A DNA stretch of 64,000 nucleotides from contig JAKCDU010000009.1 of assembly GCA_021838445.1 (NCBI GenBank), forward strand, positions 42,418 to 106,417, written 5' to 3'. Shown here in pieces: positions 24,878-32,881 of the stretch. Every line of letters begins with the position of its first letter. The first letter of the stretch is position 1. The translations under genes and the position numbers were made by a program. The stretch is from Actinomycetes bacterium. GTDB taxonomy: Bacteria > Actinomycetota > Acidimicrobiia > Acidimicrobiales > Palsa-688. The notes below the pieces were generated by a model. It did not search any database and was not told the DNA's origin. It saw only the letters and a list, made by a program, of their open reading frames with translations.

Positions 24878-25729
24878 ATGGCAGGACCCATCGACTACGA
24901 GGGCAGAACGGCGGTGGTGACGGGTGCGGCGTCGGGTATCGGGCGGGCCCTGTCGGTGGCGCTGGCCCAGAGAGGAGCGGACCTGGCCCTGTCCGATGTG
25001 GACGGTGACGGGCTGGAGGAGACGGTTCGCCGGTGCCGGGCGGCCAGGCGTGGAGCGGCCGCCGTCGAGGGCCACCACCTCGACGTCGCCGACCGGACGG
25101 CGGTGATCTCCCACGCAGCCGCCGTTCGGGCCGCCATGGGGCCGGTGCACCTGCTCGTCAACAATGCCGGGGTGGCGGTGGCGGGAACCGTGGAGGAGAC
25201 CTCCTTCGAGGATTTCGACTGGCTCCTCGGGATCAACCTCATGGGGGTGATCAACGGCACCAAGGCCTTCCTGCCCCACCTGATCGATTCGGCGGACGGG
25301 CATCTGGTGAACATCTCGAGTGTCTTCGGCCTGGTCGCCCCGGCTTTCAACGGCGCTTACTCGACTGCCAAATTCGCGGTCAGGGGACTGAGCGAGGCGC
25401 TCCGTCAGGAGATGCTCATCGCCGGCCACCCGGTGCAGGTCCACTGCGTCCACCCGGGTGGGGTGCGCACCAACATCGCCCGCAACGCCCGGGTGGCACC
25501 CGGAGCTCGCCTCCTGGTGGGAGACCGGGATCCCGCCGCGGCTTTCGACCGGGTCGCCCGGACCTCGCCCGAGGGGGCGGCCGAGCGCATCCTGGCCGGG
25601 GTCGACTCCGGCCAGGCCCGAATCCTGGTCGGCGCCGACGCCTACGCCATCGCGGCTCTGTCACGCCTCGTTGGGGCCGGGTACATCGACGTGCTGGGAC
25701 GGATCACCCGTTGGCGGACCAGGGCCTAG
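24878..25729 (+). CDS. Short-chain dehydrogenase between the operators and the EthR-like repressor
   Basis: Classical SDR of 283 residues: TGAASGIG, SDVDGDGLEE (second strand), NNAGVAVAG, Ser in VNISSVFG and catalytic YSTAK, then a CVHPGGVRTNIARN loop. The C-terminus has about 40 residues (ILAGVDSGQARILVGADAYAI) typical of fatty-alcohol or ketone-reducing SDRs. It sits first in an operon with the EthR-like regulator, 14 bp ahead of it. Being controlled with a Baeyer-Villiger-type monooxygenase suggests joint alcohol/ketone/ester metabolism, with the SDR making or removing the ketone; this is inference. Confidence 0.9.
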   Translation: MAGPIDYEGRTAVVTGAASGIGRALSVALAQRGADLALSDVDGDGLEETVRRCRAARRGAAAVEGHHLDVADRTAVISHAAAVRAAMGPVHLLVNNAGVAVAGTVEETSFEDFDWLLGINLMGVINGTKAFLPHLIDSADGHLVNISSVFGLVAPAFNGAYSTAKFAVRGLSEALRQEMLIAGHPVQVHCVHPGGVRTNIARNARVAPGARLLVGDRDPAAAFDRVARTSPEGAAERILAGVDSGQARILVGADAYAIAALSRLVGAGYIDVLGRITRWRTRA

Positions 25730-25743
25730 CGAAGGCGGATCCG

Positions 25744-26403
25744 GTGGAGCGCCGCCGCCGATCCCGACGTCCGAGCGGAGACGACCGCGAGAAGGCCATC
25801 CTGGCCACCGCCGAGCAGTTGCTCGAGACGCGGACCATCCGGGACGTCTCCATCGACGACCTGGCGCGCGGCGCGGGCATCTCCCGGCCGACGTTCTACT
25901 TCTACTTCTCCTCCAAGGAGGCCGTCATCCTGACCCTGCTCGACCGGGTGGCCGAGGAGGCTGGGCAGGTACGCGGCGCCGCCCTGGCCGAGGCAGGAGA
26001 CGACGTGGCGGCTCTTTGGCGCCGAGGTCTGGAGACCATCGTCGAGACATTCGTCGGGCACCGCGCCCTGGTCCTGGCGGTGTCGCAGATGATGCCCGAC
26101 AGTGCGGAGCTCCGGCAGCTGTGGTCCCTCATCCTGGCGGGCTTCGTCGACGACGTGGAGCTCGGCATCCGATCGGAACAGCAGCGGGGCGCCGCCCCCG
26201 GCGGTATCGATGCGCGCCACCTGGCGGTGGCGTTGATCGCCATGACCGAAAGGCTCGTCCATTCCGTGCTGGCCGGCGAGGAGCCGACCCTCGGTACGGT
26301 CGATCCGCTGGAGGTGGTCCTGGCCATTTGGAGTCGGGCCATTTACGCCGACGACCACCTCGGCGGCCGCCCCGGAGCTACGGGGCCGCCGGCTAGCGGC
26401 TGA
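25744..26403 (+). CDS. ethR: EthR-like TetR-family repressor
   Basis: 219 residues from GTG 25744, with GAAGG upstream; EthR has 216. The N-terminal RRPSGDDREKAILATAEQLL, DVSIDDLARGAGISRPTFYFYF (helix-turn-helix) and SSKEAVILTLLDRV are nearly the same as in M. tuberculosis EthR. The ligand-binding half diverges more but keeps RGAAP, the LNLMNER-like IAMTERLVHSVLAGEEP segment and a final IWSRAIY. It should bind the paired dyads at 24797-24831 and repress ethA and its own operon. It ends 11 bp inside the convergent diguanylate cyclase gene. Confidence 0.92.
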   Translation: MERRRRSRRPSGDDREKAILATAEQLLETRTIRDVSIDDLARGAGISRPTFYFYFSSKEAVILTLLDRVAEEAGQVRGAALAEAGDDVAALWRRGLETIVETFVGHRALVLAVSQMMPDSAELRQLWSLILAGFVDDVELGIRSEQQRGAAPGGIDARHLAVALIAMTERLVHSVLAGEEPTLGTVDPLEVVLAIWSRAIYADDHLGGRPGATGPPASG

Positions 26404-27484
26404 CGGCCACTGGCTTGGGCCCCCGGCGGGCCCGGCGCCCCCGGTACATGGCCTCGTCGGCGCCGGTGAGGAGGTCATCGAGGGTCACGACCCGCTCCAG
26501 CGGTGTCGGGGCGGCGCCGATGCTCCATTTGATCCCGGCGTGTCGGGCCCCATCGAGGAACCGCTCCACTATCAGGTGCAGCGGCGGGTGGTCGTAGCCC
26601 ACGGTCATGAACACGGCGAACTCGTCGCCGCCGAGGCGGGCCGCCACGTCGGTCTCGCGCGCCACGGCCCGCAGCACTCCGGCGGCCCGCTGCAACAGAC
26701 GGTCTCCGGCCTCGTGGCCCTTGGTGTCGTTGGCCTGTTTGAGCCCGTCGAGGTCGATGTAGAGCACCAGGCCCCGCCGCCCGGTCCGCTGGAGGGAACG
26801 CAGCTCCCGCCCCGCCAGGAGGTTGAAGCCCCGGCGGTTGTACAGGCCGGTCAGCTCGTCGACGAGCGACATCTGACGGACCTCCTCCTCGGCCCGCCGG
26901 CGCTCGTCTATCTCGCGCTGCAGGCGGGCGTTGAGCTCCTCGAGCTCGTTGGTCCGATCCTTGACCCGCTGCTCCATCGACGCCCGCACGGCGATGTTCT
27001 CGACGGCCAGCGCGGCTGAATCGGCCAGCGCCTGCAGGATGTCGATGTCGGACTCGTCGGGGACCCGCTCGTAGGCCCAGTACACGATCAGCGCGCCGAT
27101 GGGCTGGCGCGACCTGATGGGAACGGCGGTCAGGCTGGTGACCGGGGTGGACCAGAAGGGGGCCACGGGGAGGCGGATGTCGGCCCGGACGTCGGCTACG
27201 ACCACGGGCCGCCCGTTGGATACGCACCACCCCGTGACGTCGCCGCTCAGCGGGATGCTCCGTCCCGTCCATCCCGGCGAGGTGCCCTCCTCGGCGCAGT
27301 GACGGGCGAAGCGGCCGTCGACGATGGTCAACGCCGAGCCGTCGGACCGGACCATGCGCCGGGCGGCACGACCGACCACGCGATGGACCTCCGTCGCGCT
27401 GCGGGCCAGAGCCAGTTGCCGGACGACCGACACCAGCGGGTTGCCGCCCAGCCTGGCGTCCGCGTCCAAACCTTCCACCATCAC
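26393..27484 (-). CDS. Diguanylate cyclase with GAF sensor domain
   Basis: 363-residue cytosolic protein that should make cyclic di-GMP from GTP. An N-terminal GAF domain (about 15-165) is followed by a coiled coil (about 170-205, ENIAVRASMEQRVKDRTNELEEL region) and a GGDEF domain. The active-site GGDEF is intact at 285-289, and the product-inhibition I-site RETD lies five residues before it (276-279). LYIDLDGLKQAND and DEAMYRGRR are the usual flanking motifs. No EAL or PilZ gene is nearby. The GAF ligand is unknown. Confidence 0.93.
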   Translation of the reverse strand: MMVEGLDADARLGGNPLVSVVRQLALARSATEVHRVVGRAARRMVRSDGSALTIVDGRFARHCAEEGTSPGWTGRSIPLSGDVTGWCVSNGRPVVVADVRADIRLPVAPFWSTPVTSLTAVPIRSRQPIGALIVYWAYERVPDESDIDILQALADSAALAVENIAVRASMEQRVKDRTNELEELNARLQREIDERRRAEEEVRQMSLVDELTGLYNRRGFNLLAGRELRSLQRTGRRGLVLYIDLDGLKQANDTKGHEAGDRLLQRAAGVLRAVARETDVAARLGGDEFAVFMTVGYDHPPLHLIVERFLDGARHAGIKWSIGAAPTPLERVVTLDDLLTGADEAMYRGRRARRGPKPVAVSR

Positions 27485-27532
27485 CCATTATCCCCCTCGG
27501 GGAACCCCCGGTGCGGGATATAAGGTCCACGT

Positions 27533-28447
27533 ATGGGCGAGATGGTGGCGTACGACGAGTTCTCGATGTTCCACGAGAACGCCGAGGAGTTCGGAATACC
27601 CTTCGAGCCGCCGGCTGTCCGGCGTGAGTCGGTGGATGTCGGTGGGGGGCGACAGCTGAGCGCCCTGGTGTGGGGCCACGGGGAGCCCGAGTACGTGTTC
27701 CTCCACGGCGGGGCCCAGAACGCCCACACATGGGACACCGTGCTGCTGGCCCTCGATCGCCCGGCCGTCGCCGTCGACCTTCCCGGTCACGGGCACTCCG
27801 ACGGTGGCCGAGCCGGTTACCTCGACCCCGATGACAACGCCGACGATGTGGCCGCCGCCATCTCGGCGCTGGCCCCCACGGCCGAGGTGGTCGTAGGGAT
27901 GTCCCTCGGTGGGATCACCGCCATCGCGCTGGCCGCCCGCCATCCCCGTCTGGTCCGCCGGTTGGTGCTGGTCGACATCACTCCCGGGGTCAACCGAGAC
28001 AAGTCGGCGGCTATCAGCGCGTTCGTCAACGGGCCGGAGAGCTTCCCCGATTTCGACGCCATACTGGCCCGTACCGTCGAGTTCAACCCCACCCGCTCGG
28101 TGGCCTCGCTCCGGCGGGGGATTCTGCACAACGCGCTGCAGCGACCCGACGGCACGTGGGTGTGGCGCTACGCCCGCCACCGGCCGCCGGTCGATGGTGA
28201 GACGGTCGCCAGCGGCGACCCCCACGACCGGTTCAACCGCCTGTGGGACGCCCTTTCGGGCCTGGAGGTGCCGGTGATGCTGGTCCGGGGTATGCGGTCG
28301 CAATCGGTGGTCGACGACGACGACGAAGCCGAGCTGCTGCGCCGCTGCCCGCACGCCCGGGTGGAGCGCATCGCCGAGGCCGGTCACTCGGTCCAGGGCG
28401 ACACCCCCCTCGAGTTGGCCGCCCTACTCGCTGACTTCAGGGGCTGA
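27533..28447 (+). CDS. Alpha/beta hydrolase
   Basis: 304-residue alpha/beta-hydrolase fold enzyme. The oxyanion segment is FLHGGAQNAHTWD, the nucleophile elbow is GMSLGG with Ser, and the late His is in EAGHSVQGDTP. The acid residue is probably in the RGMRSQSVVDDDD strand-end region. The cap domain between (ITPGVNRDKSAAISAFVNG) is short. Resembles C-C hydrolases and lipases of actinobacteria; substrate not predictable. Divergent from the diguanylate cyclase, with 48 bp between starts. Its 3' end overlaps the Nei remnant by 24 bp. Confidence 0.88.
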   Translation: MGEMVAYDEFSMFHENAEEFGIPFEPPAVRRESVDVGGGRQLSALVWGHGEPEYVFLHGGAQNAHTWDTVLLALDRPAVAVDLPGHGHSDGGRAGYLDPDDNADDVAAAISALAPTAEVVVGMSLGGITAIALAARHPRLVRRLVLVDITPGVNRDKSAAISAFVNGPESFPDFDAILARTVEFNPTRSVASLRRGILHNALQRPDGTWVWRYARHRPPVDGETVASGDPHDRFNRLWDALSGLEVPVMLVRGMRSQSVVDDDDEAELLRRCPHARVERIAEAGHSVQGDTPLELAALLADFRG

Positions 28448-28774
28448 GCTCGGCCGACCCGGCAGGCACGGGCCGGTCCCAGCCGGCTGGCAGGTTTCGC
28501 ACGCCCACGCCGTCCGGCCGCCCAGATCCCACCGTCGGATGACCGACCCGCAGCGGGCGCAGCGCCGCTGACCGTAGACGTAGGTGCGACGCCGGTCGGT
28601 CGCCGCAGCCTCCCTACGGTCGACGGTTATGATGCGCCCGCCGTCGTCGGCGGCGATCGGGTCGGGGCCCAGCCGGGCGATCAGGCGACCCTGGGTGAGG
28701 GCGTCGATCACCGCACAGGTCCGTGGGGTGGTCAGATCGACGACCTGACGGTGGATGGTGTGGCCCTCGGGCAC
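28424..28774 (-). pseudogene. Nei-type (Fpg/Nei family) DNA glycosylase reduced to its ends by in-frame deletions
   Basis: From GTG 28774 the protein begins PEGHTIHR, the invariant N-terminus of Nei1-type glycosylases with the catalytic Pro and Glu. It then jumps to DLTTPRTC and ARLGPDPIAADDGG, which in full-length proteins lies near residues 125-160, and then to RRTYVYGQRRCARCG and WACETCQ, the C-terminal zinc finger with all four Cys. Missing are the beta-sandwich with the GKHL lysine and the helix-two-turn-helix. About 116 residues remain of about 265. Frame is kept across both joins. Probably a decayed gene; a minimal functional peptide cannot be excluded. Confidence 0.7.
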
Positions 28775-28965
28775 ACCACCAGCTTGGTCCGCCCCTTCCG
28801 CTATCGAAGCTCGGAGAACGGATCGGCCCGGCGGTGCCCTGCAAAAGGTAGGAATACCTATGATCAACGCATCAACTGACGAGTCGGGCTTCAGTCGTCC
28901 CAGCGCACGGCCGATGGCAACGAAGTATCCTGAAGGTGAACCAAAGACCAAGCAGGTGTGACGCC

Positions 28966-29946
28966 TTGTCGGATTCCGTCCGCCCCCACAACGCCTATGA
29001 GGCGCAGCTGCCGGCCGAGCTGGAGAGCGCGGTCGCGGCGCGACGACTGCTGTCCGAGGCGGCGGGGGTCTGGGGCCTCACCGATCAGGTCCGCCAGGAC
29101 GGGGCGCTGGCCGTTTCGGAGTTGGTGACCAACGCCGTGCTGCATGCGGGAACCTCGTTTCGGGTGCGTATCGTCCGTCTCGGCGCCGGTATGCGCATCG
29201 AGGTGGAGGACGGCAATCCGTATCTGCCCCTGGTGGGTGCCGTCCGCCCCGAGGATCTCCTGGCCAACCGCTCCATGACCGGCCGGGGACTGGCCCTGAT
29301 CGCCGCCACCGCGGACCGGTGGGGCTGCGACCCGAGGCCCGCCGGCAAGGTGGCCTGGGCCGAGGTCGGGACCGGGCAGAGGATGGTCGTACCGGTGCCC
29401 GAGCCGTGCTTTCCTCCGATGCGCGCCGAGCCTTCGATCCCCGAAGCGGCCCTCGAGCGCGGTGTGGTCCGCCGGACAGCGGTGGCCGGGTCGGGCCGTC
29501 GGGTCCACCTGATCGGGGTCCCGGTGGCGCTGCTCCTCGAGTCGACCCGCCAGCTGTCCGACCTGCAGCGCGAGGTGCAGGTCATGGCCATGGGCTGCAG
29601 TGCACCGCCCGAGCTGGAGCAGATCGTCACGACCGGCCGACCGTGGATCACCGACATCGATCTGTGGACCGACAGCGAGCGTCGGCTGGGGGAATCGGCG
29701 GCGGCCCGCGGGGACTCCACCGTCGACTTCGATGTCGTCGTCCCCGACGACATCGCCACGCGGATCGAGGGCATCGCCGGCTGGCTGCGCCGCGCCGCCT
29801 CGGGGCTGATGCACCGCCAGCTGCTCACCCTGCCCGCCAGCGCCGAGGTCACCGCCTACCGCCTCTGGTACGGCGAGGAGGTCCTCCGCCAACTCGCCGG
29901 TCGGCCTCCCCGCCCCTGCCCCGTGGGGGTCCGGGCGCGGCTCTGA
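28966..29946 (+). CDS. RsbW-like ATP-binding protein (HATPase) with C-terminal extension
   Basis: About 326 residues. Residues ~10-140 form a GHKL ATPase domain: the N-box is ALAVSELVTNAVLHAGTSF, the G1 region is IEVEDGNPYLP and the G2 region is MTGRGLALIAATADRWG, as in anti-sigma kinases of the RsbW/SpoIIAB group. A second region of about 150 residues (HLIGVPVALLLESTRQLSDLQREVQ) recurs in actinobacterial proteins of this kind but has no function known to me. It may take part in partner switching with a STAS protein. TTG 28966 has AGGTG 7 bp ahead; GTG 28936 would be the longer start. Confidence 0.85.
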   Translation: MSDSVRPHNAYEAQLPAELESAVAARRLLSEAAGVWGLTDQVRQDGALAVSELVTNAVLHAGTSFRVRIVRLGAGMRIEVEDGNPYLPLVGAVRPEDLLANRSMTGRGLALIAATADRWGCDPRPAGKVAWAEVGTGQRMVVPVPEPCFPPMRAEPSIPEAALERGVVRRTAVAGSGRRVHLIGVPVALLLESTRQLSDLQREVQVMAMGCSAPPELEQIVTTGRPWITDIDLWTDSERRLGESAAARGDSTVDFDVVVPDDIATRIEGIAGWLRRAASGLMHRQLLTLPASAEVTAYRLWYGEEVLRQLAGRPPRPCPVGVRARL

Positions 29947-29961
29947 GCCGACCGGCCCCGG

Positions 29962-30420
29962 CTACAGGTTGCTGAGCACCTCGAGGGCCCGGTCGGCGTG
30001 GGTGCTCATGTTGACCTCGGAGCGGATCACCGCCCGTACGGTGCGGTCGCGGTCGATCACGAACGTGGCCCGCTTGACCGGGGACAGGCCGAGCAGGCCG
30101 CCTTTGACCCCGAACGTCTCCGCCACTTGGCGGTCCTGGTCGGAGAGCAGCGGGAAGCCCAGGGAATGCTTTTCGTCGAACTGCTTCTGCTTGGTGACGC
30201 CGTCACGAGAGATGCCAACCGGTTGGGCTCCCACCGCGGCGAACTCAGATGCGAGGTCGCGGAAGTGGCAGCTCTCCCGGGTGCAGCCGGCGGTCATGGC
30301 CGCAGGGTAGAAGAACAGCACCACCGGTCCCGACTCGAGCATCTCCGACAGCCGGCGTGTGGTCCCGGTCTGATCCGCCAGCTCGAAGTCAGGAACCTGA
30401 TCGCCCTCGTTGATGGCCAC
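29962..30420 (-). CDS. bcp: Peroxiredoxin of the Bcp/PrxQ type
   Basis: Thiol peroxidase of 152 residues that reduces H2O2 and organic hydroperoxides in the cytosol. The active site is MTAGCTRESCHF, with the peroxidatic Cys and a resolving Cys five residues later, the CxxxxC form of Bcp proteins. FFYPAAMTAGCT has the usual Pro and Thr but Ala-Ala in place of the common Lys-Asp. GISRDGVTKQKQF and FGVKGG follow. GTG 30420 is preferred over 30438 because GGAAGGGGG sits just upstream. Confidence 0.92.
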   Translation of the reverse strand: MAINEGDQVPDFELADQTGTTRRLSEMLESGPVVLFFYPAAMTAGCTRESCHFRDLASEFAAVGAQPVGISRDGVTKQKQFDEKHSLGFPLLSDQDRQVAETFGVKGGLLGLSPVKRATFVIDRDRTVRAVIRSEVNMSTHADRALEVLSNL

Positions 30421-30502
30421 TTGCCCACCCCCTTCCACCCTGGAATCTAGCCCAGCCGGGTGGCGCAGCTCCCGGGGTGGGGTGATCGACCCGGTGGGGG
30501 CA

Positions 30503-30991
30503 TCAGAGAAGTCTCTGCATGAGCACCACGTCGAGCCACTTGCCGAATTTGCGCCCCACTTCGCGTTCGACCCCGATCTCCTCGAAGCCGCACGCCCGGT
30601 GCAGCCCGATGGACGCGGCGTGCCCTCCGACTATCCGGCCGATGACCGCGTGGAAGCCGTGGGCGCCGGCCAGGTGGACCAACTCCGACAGGACGGCCCG
30701 CCCCACCCCTTGGCCCTGAGCCGTCGGGTCGACGTACACCGAATCCTCCACCGTCGTTCGGTAGGCCGGTCGGGGCCGGTATGGGGAGAGTGACCCGAAC
30801 CCGCGCACCCCGCCGCCGTCGTCGACCGCCACCACAGCCGGGTGAGCCCCGCTGTGGTCGTCGAGCCAGGCCAGCTGGTCATCCAGCGAGCGTGGCACGA
30901 GGTCGAAGGTGACGGTGGAGCCGAGCACCTCGCGGTTGTATATGGTCCGGATGGCCTCGGCGTCGTCGAGGGTGGCCAGGCGCATTTTCAC
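30503..30991 (-). CDS. GNAT N-acetyltransferase, phosphinothricin acetyltransferase-like
   Basis: 162 residues. The acetyl-CoA loop is QGQGVGRAVLSEL, preceded by YRPRPAYRTTVEDSVYVDP, a hallmark of the Pat/Bar/YwnH branch of GNAT enzymes. The C-terminal HRACGFEEIGVEREVGRKFGKW is also shared. Members acetylate phosphinothricin, methionine sulfone or similar amino acids. No antibiotic cluster is nearby, so a general detoxification or metabolic role is as likely. It starts with ATG about 100 bp upstream of the tRNA-Thr gene on the other strand. Confidence 0.9.
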   Translation of the reverse strand: MKMRLATLDDAEAIRTIYNREVLGSTVTFDLVPRSLDDQLAWLDDHSGAHPAVVAVDDGGGVRGFGSLSPYRPRPAYRTTVEDSVYVDPTAQGQGVGRAVLSELVHLAGAHGFHAVIGRIVGGHAASIGLHRACGFEEIGVEREVGRKFGKWLDVVLMQRLL

Positions 30992-31089
30992 CCCGCTAGC
31001 CTACCGCTGGCCCGCTCATGGGCTCTCGGGTAGCATGTTCGGGTTACCCCGACCACCTCGCCTGTCGAGGTCGCCGCAGTTCCAAATCC

Positions 31090-31162
31090 GCCCCCTTAGC
31101 TCAGTCGGTAGAGCACAGCCATGGTAAGGCTGGTGTCGTCGGTTCGATTCCGACAGGGGGCT
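31090..31162 (+). tRNA. tRNA-Thr (GGT)
   Basis: The acceptor stem GCCCCCT/AGGGGGC encloses a D-arm with AGCTCAGTCGGTAGAGC, an anticodon stem CAGCC/GGCTG around the loop ATGGTAA (anticodon GGT), and a T-arm with GGTTCGATTCC. 73 nt including the discriminator; CCA is not encoded. A TAGCAT -10-like box lies about 55 bp upstream. Confidence 0.95.
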
Positions 31163-31163
31163 C

Positions 31164-31240
31164 GGCGGCGTAGCTCAGTTGGTCAGAGCACTCGGCTCAT
31201 AATCGAGTTGTCGTCGGTTCAAGTCCGACCGCCGCTACCA
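31164..31240 (+). tRNA. tRNA-Met (CAT)
   Basis: Begins one base after tRNA-Thr, so both are probably processed from one transcript. The acceptor stem is GGCGGCG/CGCCGCT, the anticodon loop CTCATAA (CAT) and the T-arm GGTTCAAGTCC; CCA is encoded at 31238-31240. It lacks the three G-C pairs of the initiator anticodon stem, so it is elongator Met; a lysidine-modified Ile tRNA is the alternative. Confidence 0.93.
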
Positions 31241-31268
31241 GAAGCACCAGATCAGGAGAGTCCAGGCC

Positions 31269-31433
31269 GTGGCCAAGAACGAGAAGAGGGTGAAGGTGAC
31301 GCTCGCTTGCGACGTGTGCAAGCGGCGCAACTACATCACCATGAAGAACAAGCAGAACGACCGCGAGCGGATCGAGATGAAGAAGTACTGCCGCTGGGAT
31401 CGCCAGCACACCGTGCACAAGGAAACCCGGTAG
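31269..31433 (+). CDS. rpmG: Ribosomal protein L33
   Basis: 54-residue large-subunit protein with GTG start and AGGAGAG ribosome binding site. [18 protein letters not shown] and HTVHKETR are typical of L33. The zinc-binding form needs two CxxC pairs. Here the first is present (C14, C17) but the second reads C41-R-W-D44, with Asp in place of the fourth Cys. Zinc could still bind through three Cys and Asp, or the site may be decaying. It follows the two tRNAs, the usual actinobacterial order upstream of secE. Confidence 0.95.
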   Translation: MAKNEKRVKVTLACDVCKRRNYITMKNKQNDRERIEMKKYCRWDRQHTVHKETR

Positions 31434-31609
31434 GGGTCGACACGACCTCGGAGGCGGGCGCACCCCGTCGCTTCGACCGGCTGCACCAGCTCCGCCACTG
31501 GCGCGAGGCGGCCTGGTCCAACGACGGCGCCCTCCCCGACGCCGACGCACCCGCCGGCCGTCCGCCCCACCGGCGTCACGACGCCGGCTCGGTCCTGACC
31601 CCGGATGAG

Positions 31610-32281
31610 ATGCAGACGCTGGTGGAGGCGGCGCGGGCGGGCGACGAGGCGGCCCTCGACGACCTGGTCCGGGTCACCTACGGCGGCACCTACACCCTCG
31701 CCTACCGCTTGACCGGCAACGAGGACGATGCCCGTGACGTGGTGCAGGATGCCTACCTGAGGGCCTGGCGGGGGCTGCGCCGCTTCCGCGGCGACGCCCA
31801 GTTCACGACCTGGCTGTACCGGATCACGGCCAACTGCTCGGCCAACCTTCTGGCCAAACGGGCTCGTCACCGGACCGAGCCGCTCTCCGACGACGAGCCC
31901 GTGGTGGACCATCGGACCGAGCACGACCCGGAGCGACAGGTCACCGGTTCCGACGAAAGGGCCCGAATCGCTGCGGCCCTGGCCCAGCTGCCGTGGAGAC
32001 TCCGACAGGTGATCGTCCTGAGGGACATCTACGACCTGGCTCACGGAGCAATAGCCAAGGAGCTCGGCATCACCGAAGCGGCCGCCAAGGTACGACTCCA
32101 CCGGGCCCGACGGCGCCTGCGAGACCTCCTGGCGGCCGAGAGCACCGAAGCCGGGGCCAGCTACGCCGCGCTCGGCGGTTCCTCCGACGGCCTCGGCGGT
32201 TCCTCCGACGGCCTCGGTGGATCGACCAGCGGTTCCGCTCCCGGGGCGGAGATCACGGTCGCCGATGCGCACGCTGGCTGA
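31610..32281 (+). CDS. ECF-type RNA polymerase sigma factor
   Basis: 223 residues. Sigma region 2 is DLVRVTYGGTYTLAYRLTGNEDDARDVVQ followed by DAYLRAWRGLRRFRGDAQFTTWLYRI; region 4 is LPWRLRQVIVLRDIYDLAHGAIAKELGITEAAAKVRLHRARRRLRD. This is the SigE/RpoE-like pattern. ATG 31610 is the only usable start between rpmG and region 2. The C-terminus has a Gly/Ser repeat encoded by 21-bp units. An anti-sigma factor gene overlaps its end by 17 bp, so activity is probably controlled by release from that protein. Confidence 0.92.
   Translation: MQTLVEAARAGDEAALDDLVRVTYGGTYTLAYRLTGNEDDARDVVQDAYLRAWRGLRRFRGDAQFTTWLYRITANCSANLLAKRARHRTEPLSDDEPVVDHRTEHDPERQVTGSDERARIAAALAQLPWRLRQVIVLRDIYDLAHGAIAKELGITEAAAKVRLHRARRRLRDLLAAESTEAGASYAALGGSSDGLGGSSDGLGGSTSGSAPGAEITVADAHAG
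32171..32220 (+). repeat. 21-bp direct repeats inside the ECF sigma gene
   Basis: Two exact 21-bp units at 32171-32191 and 32192-32212, then a partial third, encode LGGSSDG repeats in the unstructured C-terminal tail after sigma region 4. The period is a multiple of three, so copy number could change without a frameshift. Confidence 0.8.
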
Positions 32282-32669
32282 GCTGGTCCTGCTGCGGTCG
32301 GCCGCCTGTCGAGGTGCCGAGGGGGCGGTGGTGGCTCTGGCGGCCGGTGACTTCGCCGCGAGCCGCGCCGCCGGCGGTCACGTGGCGACCTGCCTGCGCT
32401 GCCAGGCCGAGGTCGTGGCCTACCGGCGGGTGATGGTGGTCATGCGGTCCATGCGCGACGACCGGCTGCCCTTCGGGCCCGGCTCGACCGACGAGGCGGT
32501 TCGTGGCCTGCAGGTCGTCGTCGGCCCCGGCGGCCGCTCCGGCCCGGGCGGCGAGGGTGCCATAAGGGCATTGTGGGCGGCGTGCGTAGGTGGTCTCACC
32601 GCCGCCGGCGCGGCCGGCCTGATGGTGTGGATCGCCCGGCGCCGACCCGGCCTGGCCCAGGTCGTCTGA
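32265..32669 (+). CDS. Membrane-anchored zinc-finger anti-sigma factor
   Basis: 134 residues. The zf-HC2 signature HxxxCxxC appears as GGHVATCLRCQ near residues 43-53, the form known from RseA/RsrA-type anti-sigma factors. One membrane helix (ALWAACVGGLTAAGAAGLMVWIA) near the C-terminus is followed by a short basic tail, so the zinc finger is cytosolic. It overlaps the sigma gene by 17 bp and should sequester that sigma factor at the membrane. There is almost no extracytoplasmic domain, so a signal from within the membrane or from the cytosol is more likely. Confidence 0.85.
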   Translation: MRTLAELVLLRSAACRGAEGAVVALAAGDFAASRAAGGHVATCLRCQAEVVAYRRVMVVMRSMRDDRLPFGPGSTDEAVRGLQVVVGPGGRSGPGGEGAIRALWAACVGGLTAAGAAGLMVWIARRRPGLAQVV

Positions 32670-32881
32670 GTAACAGGCGACGGCTTCCGTTGGTGTGACC
32701 GATGACACGGCCGAATCCAGGGGGGAGTGACCAGGGGCACGTAGGAAGCAGCGACGTGGACGGGGATACTGGAAACGAGCGCCCGATGGACCAACTCGGG
32801 ACGTTTGTCCCTTCACAACCCAGGATGCGGGGACGATTAGTAGAAGAACCCCCCACATGCCGAGCAGAAGGACCCAGCGTA

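Noticed and set aside
29962..30420. Peroxiredoxin with a lost catalytic site because the usual Pro-x-Lys-Asp-x-Thr reads Pro-Ala-Ala-Met-Thr
   Set aside because: Peroxidatic and resolving Cys, Thr and Pro are all present, and the two changed positions vary in the family.
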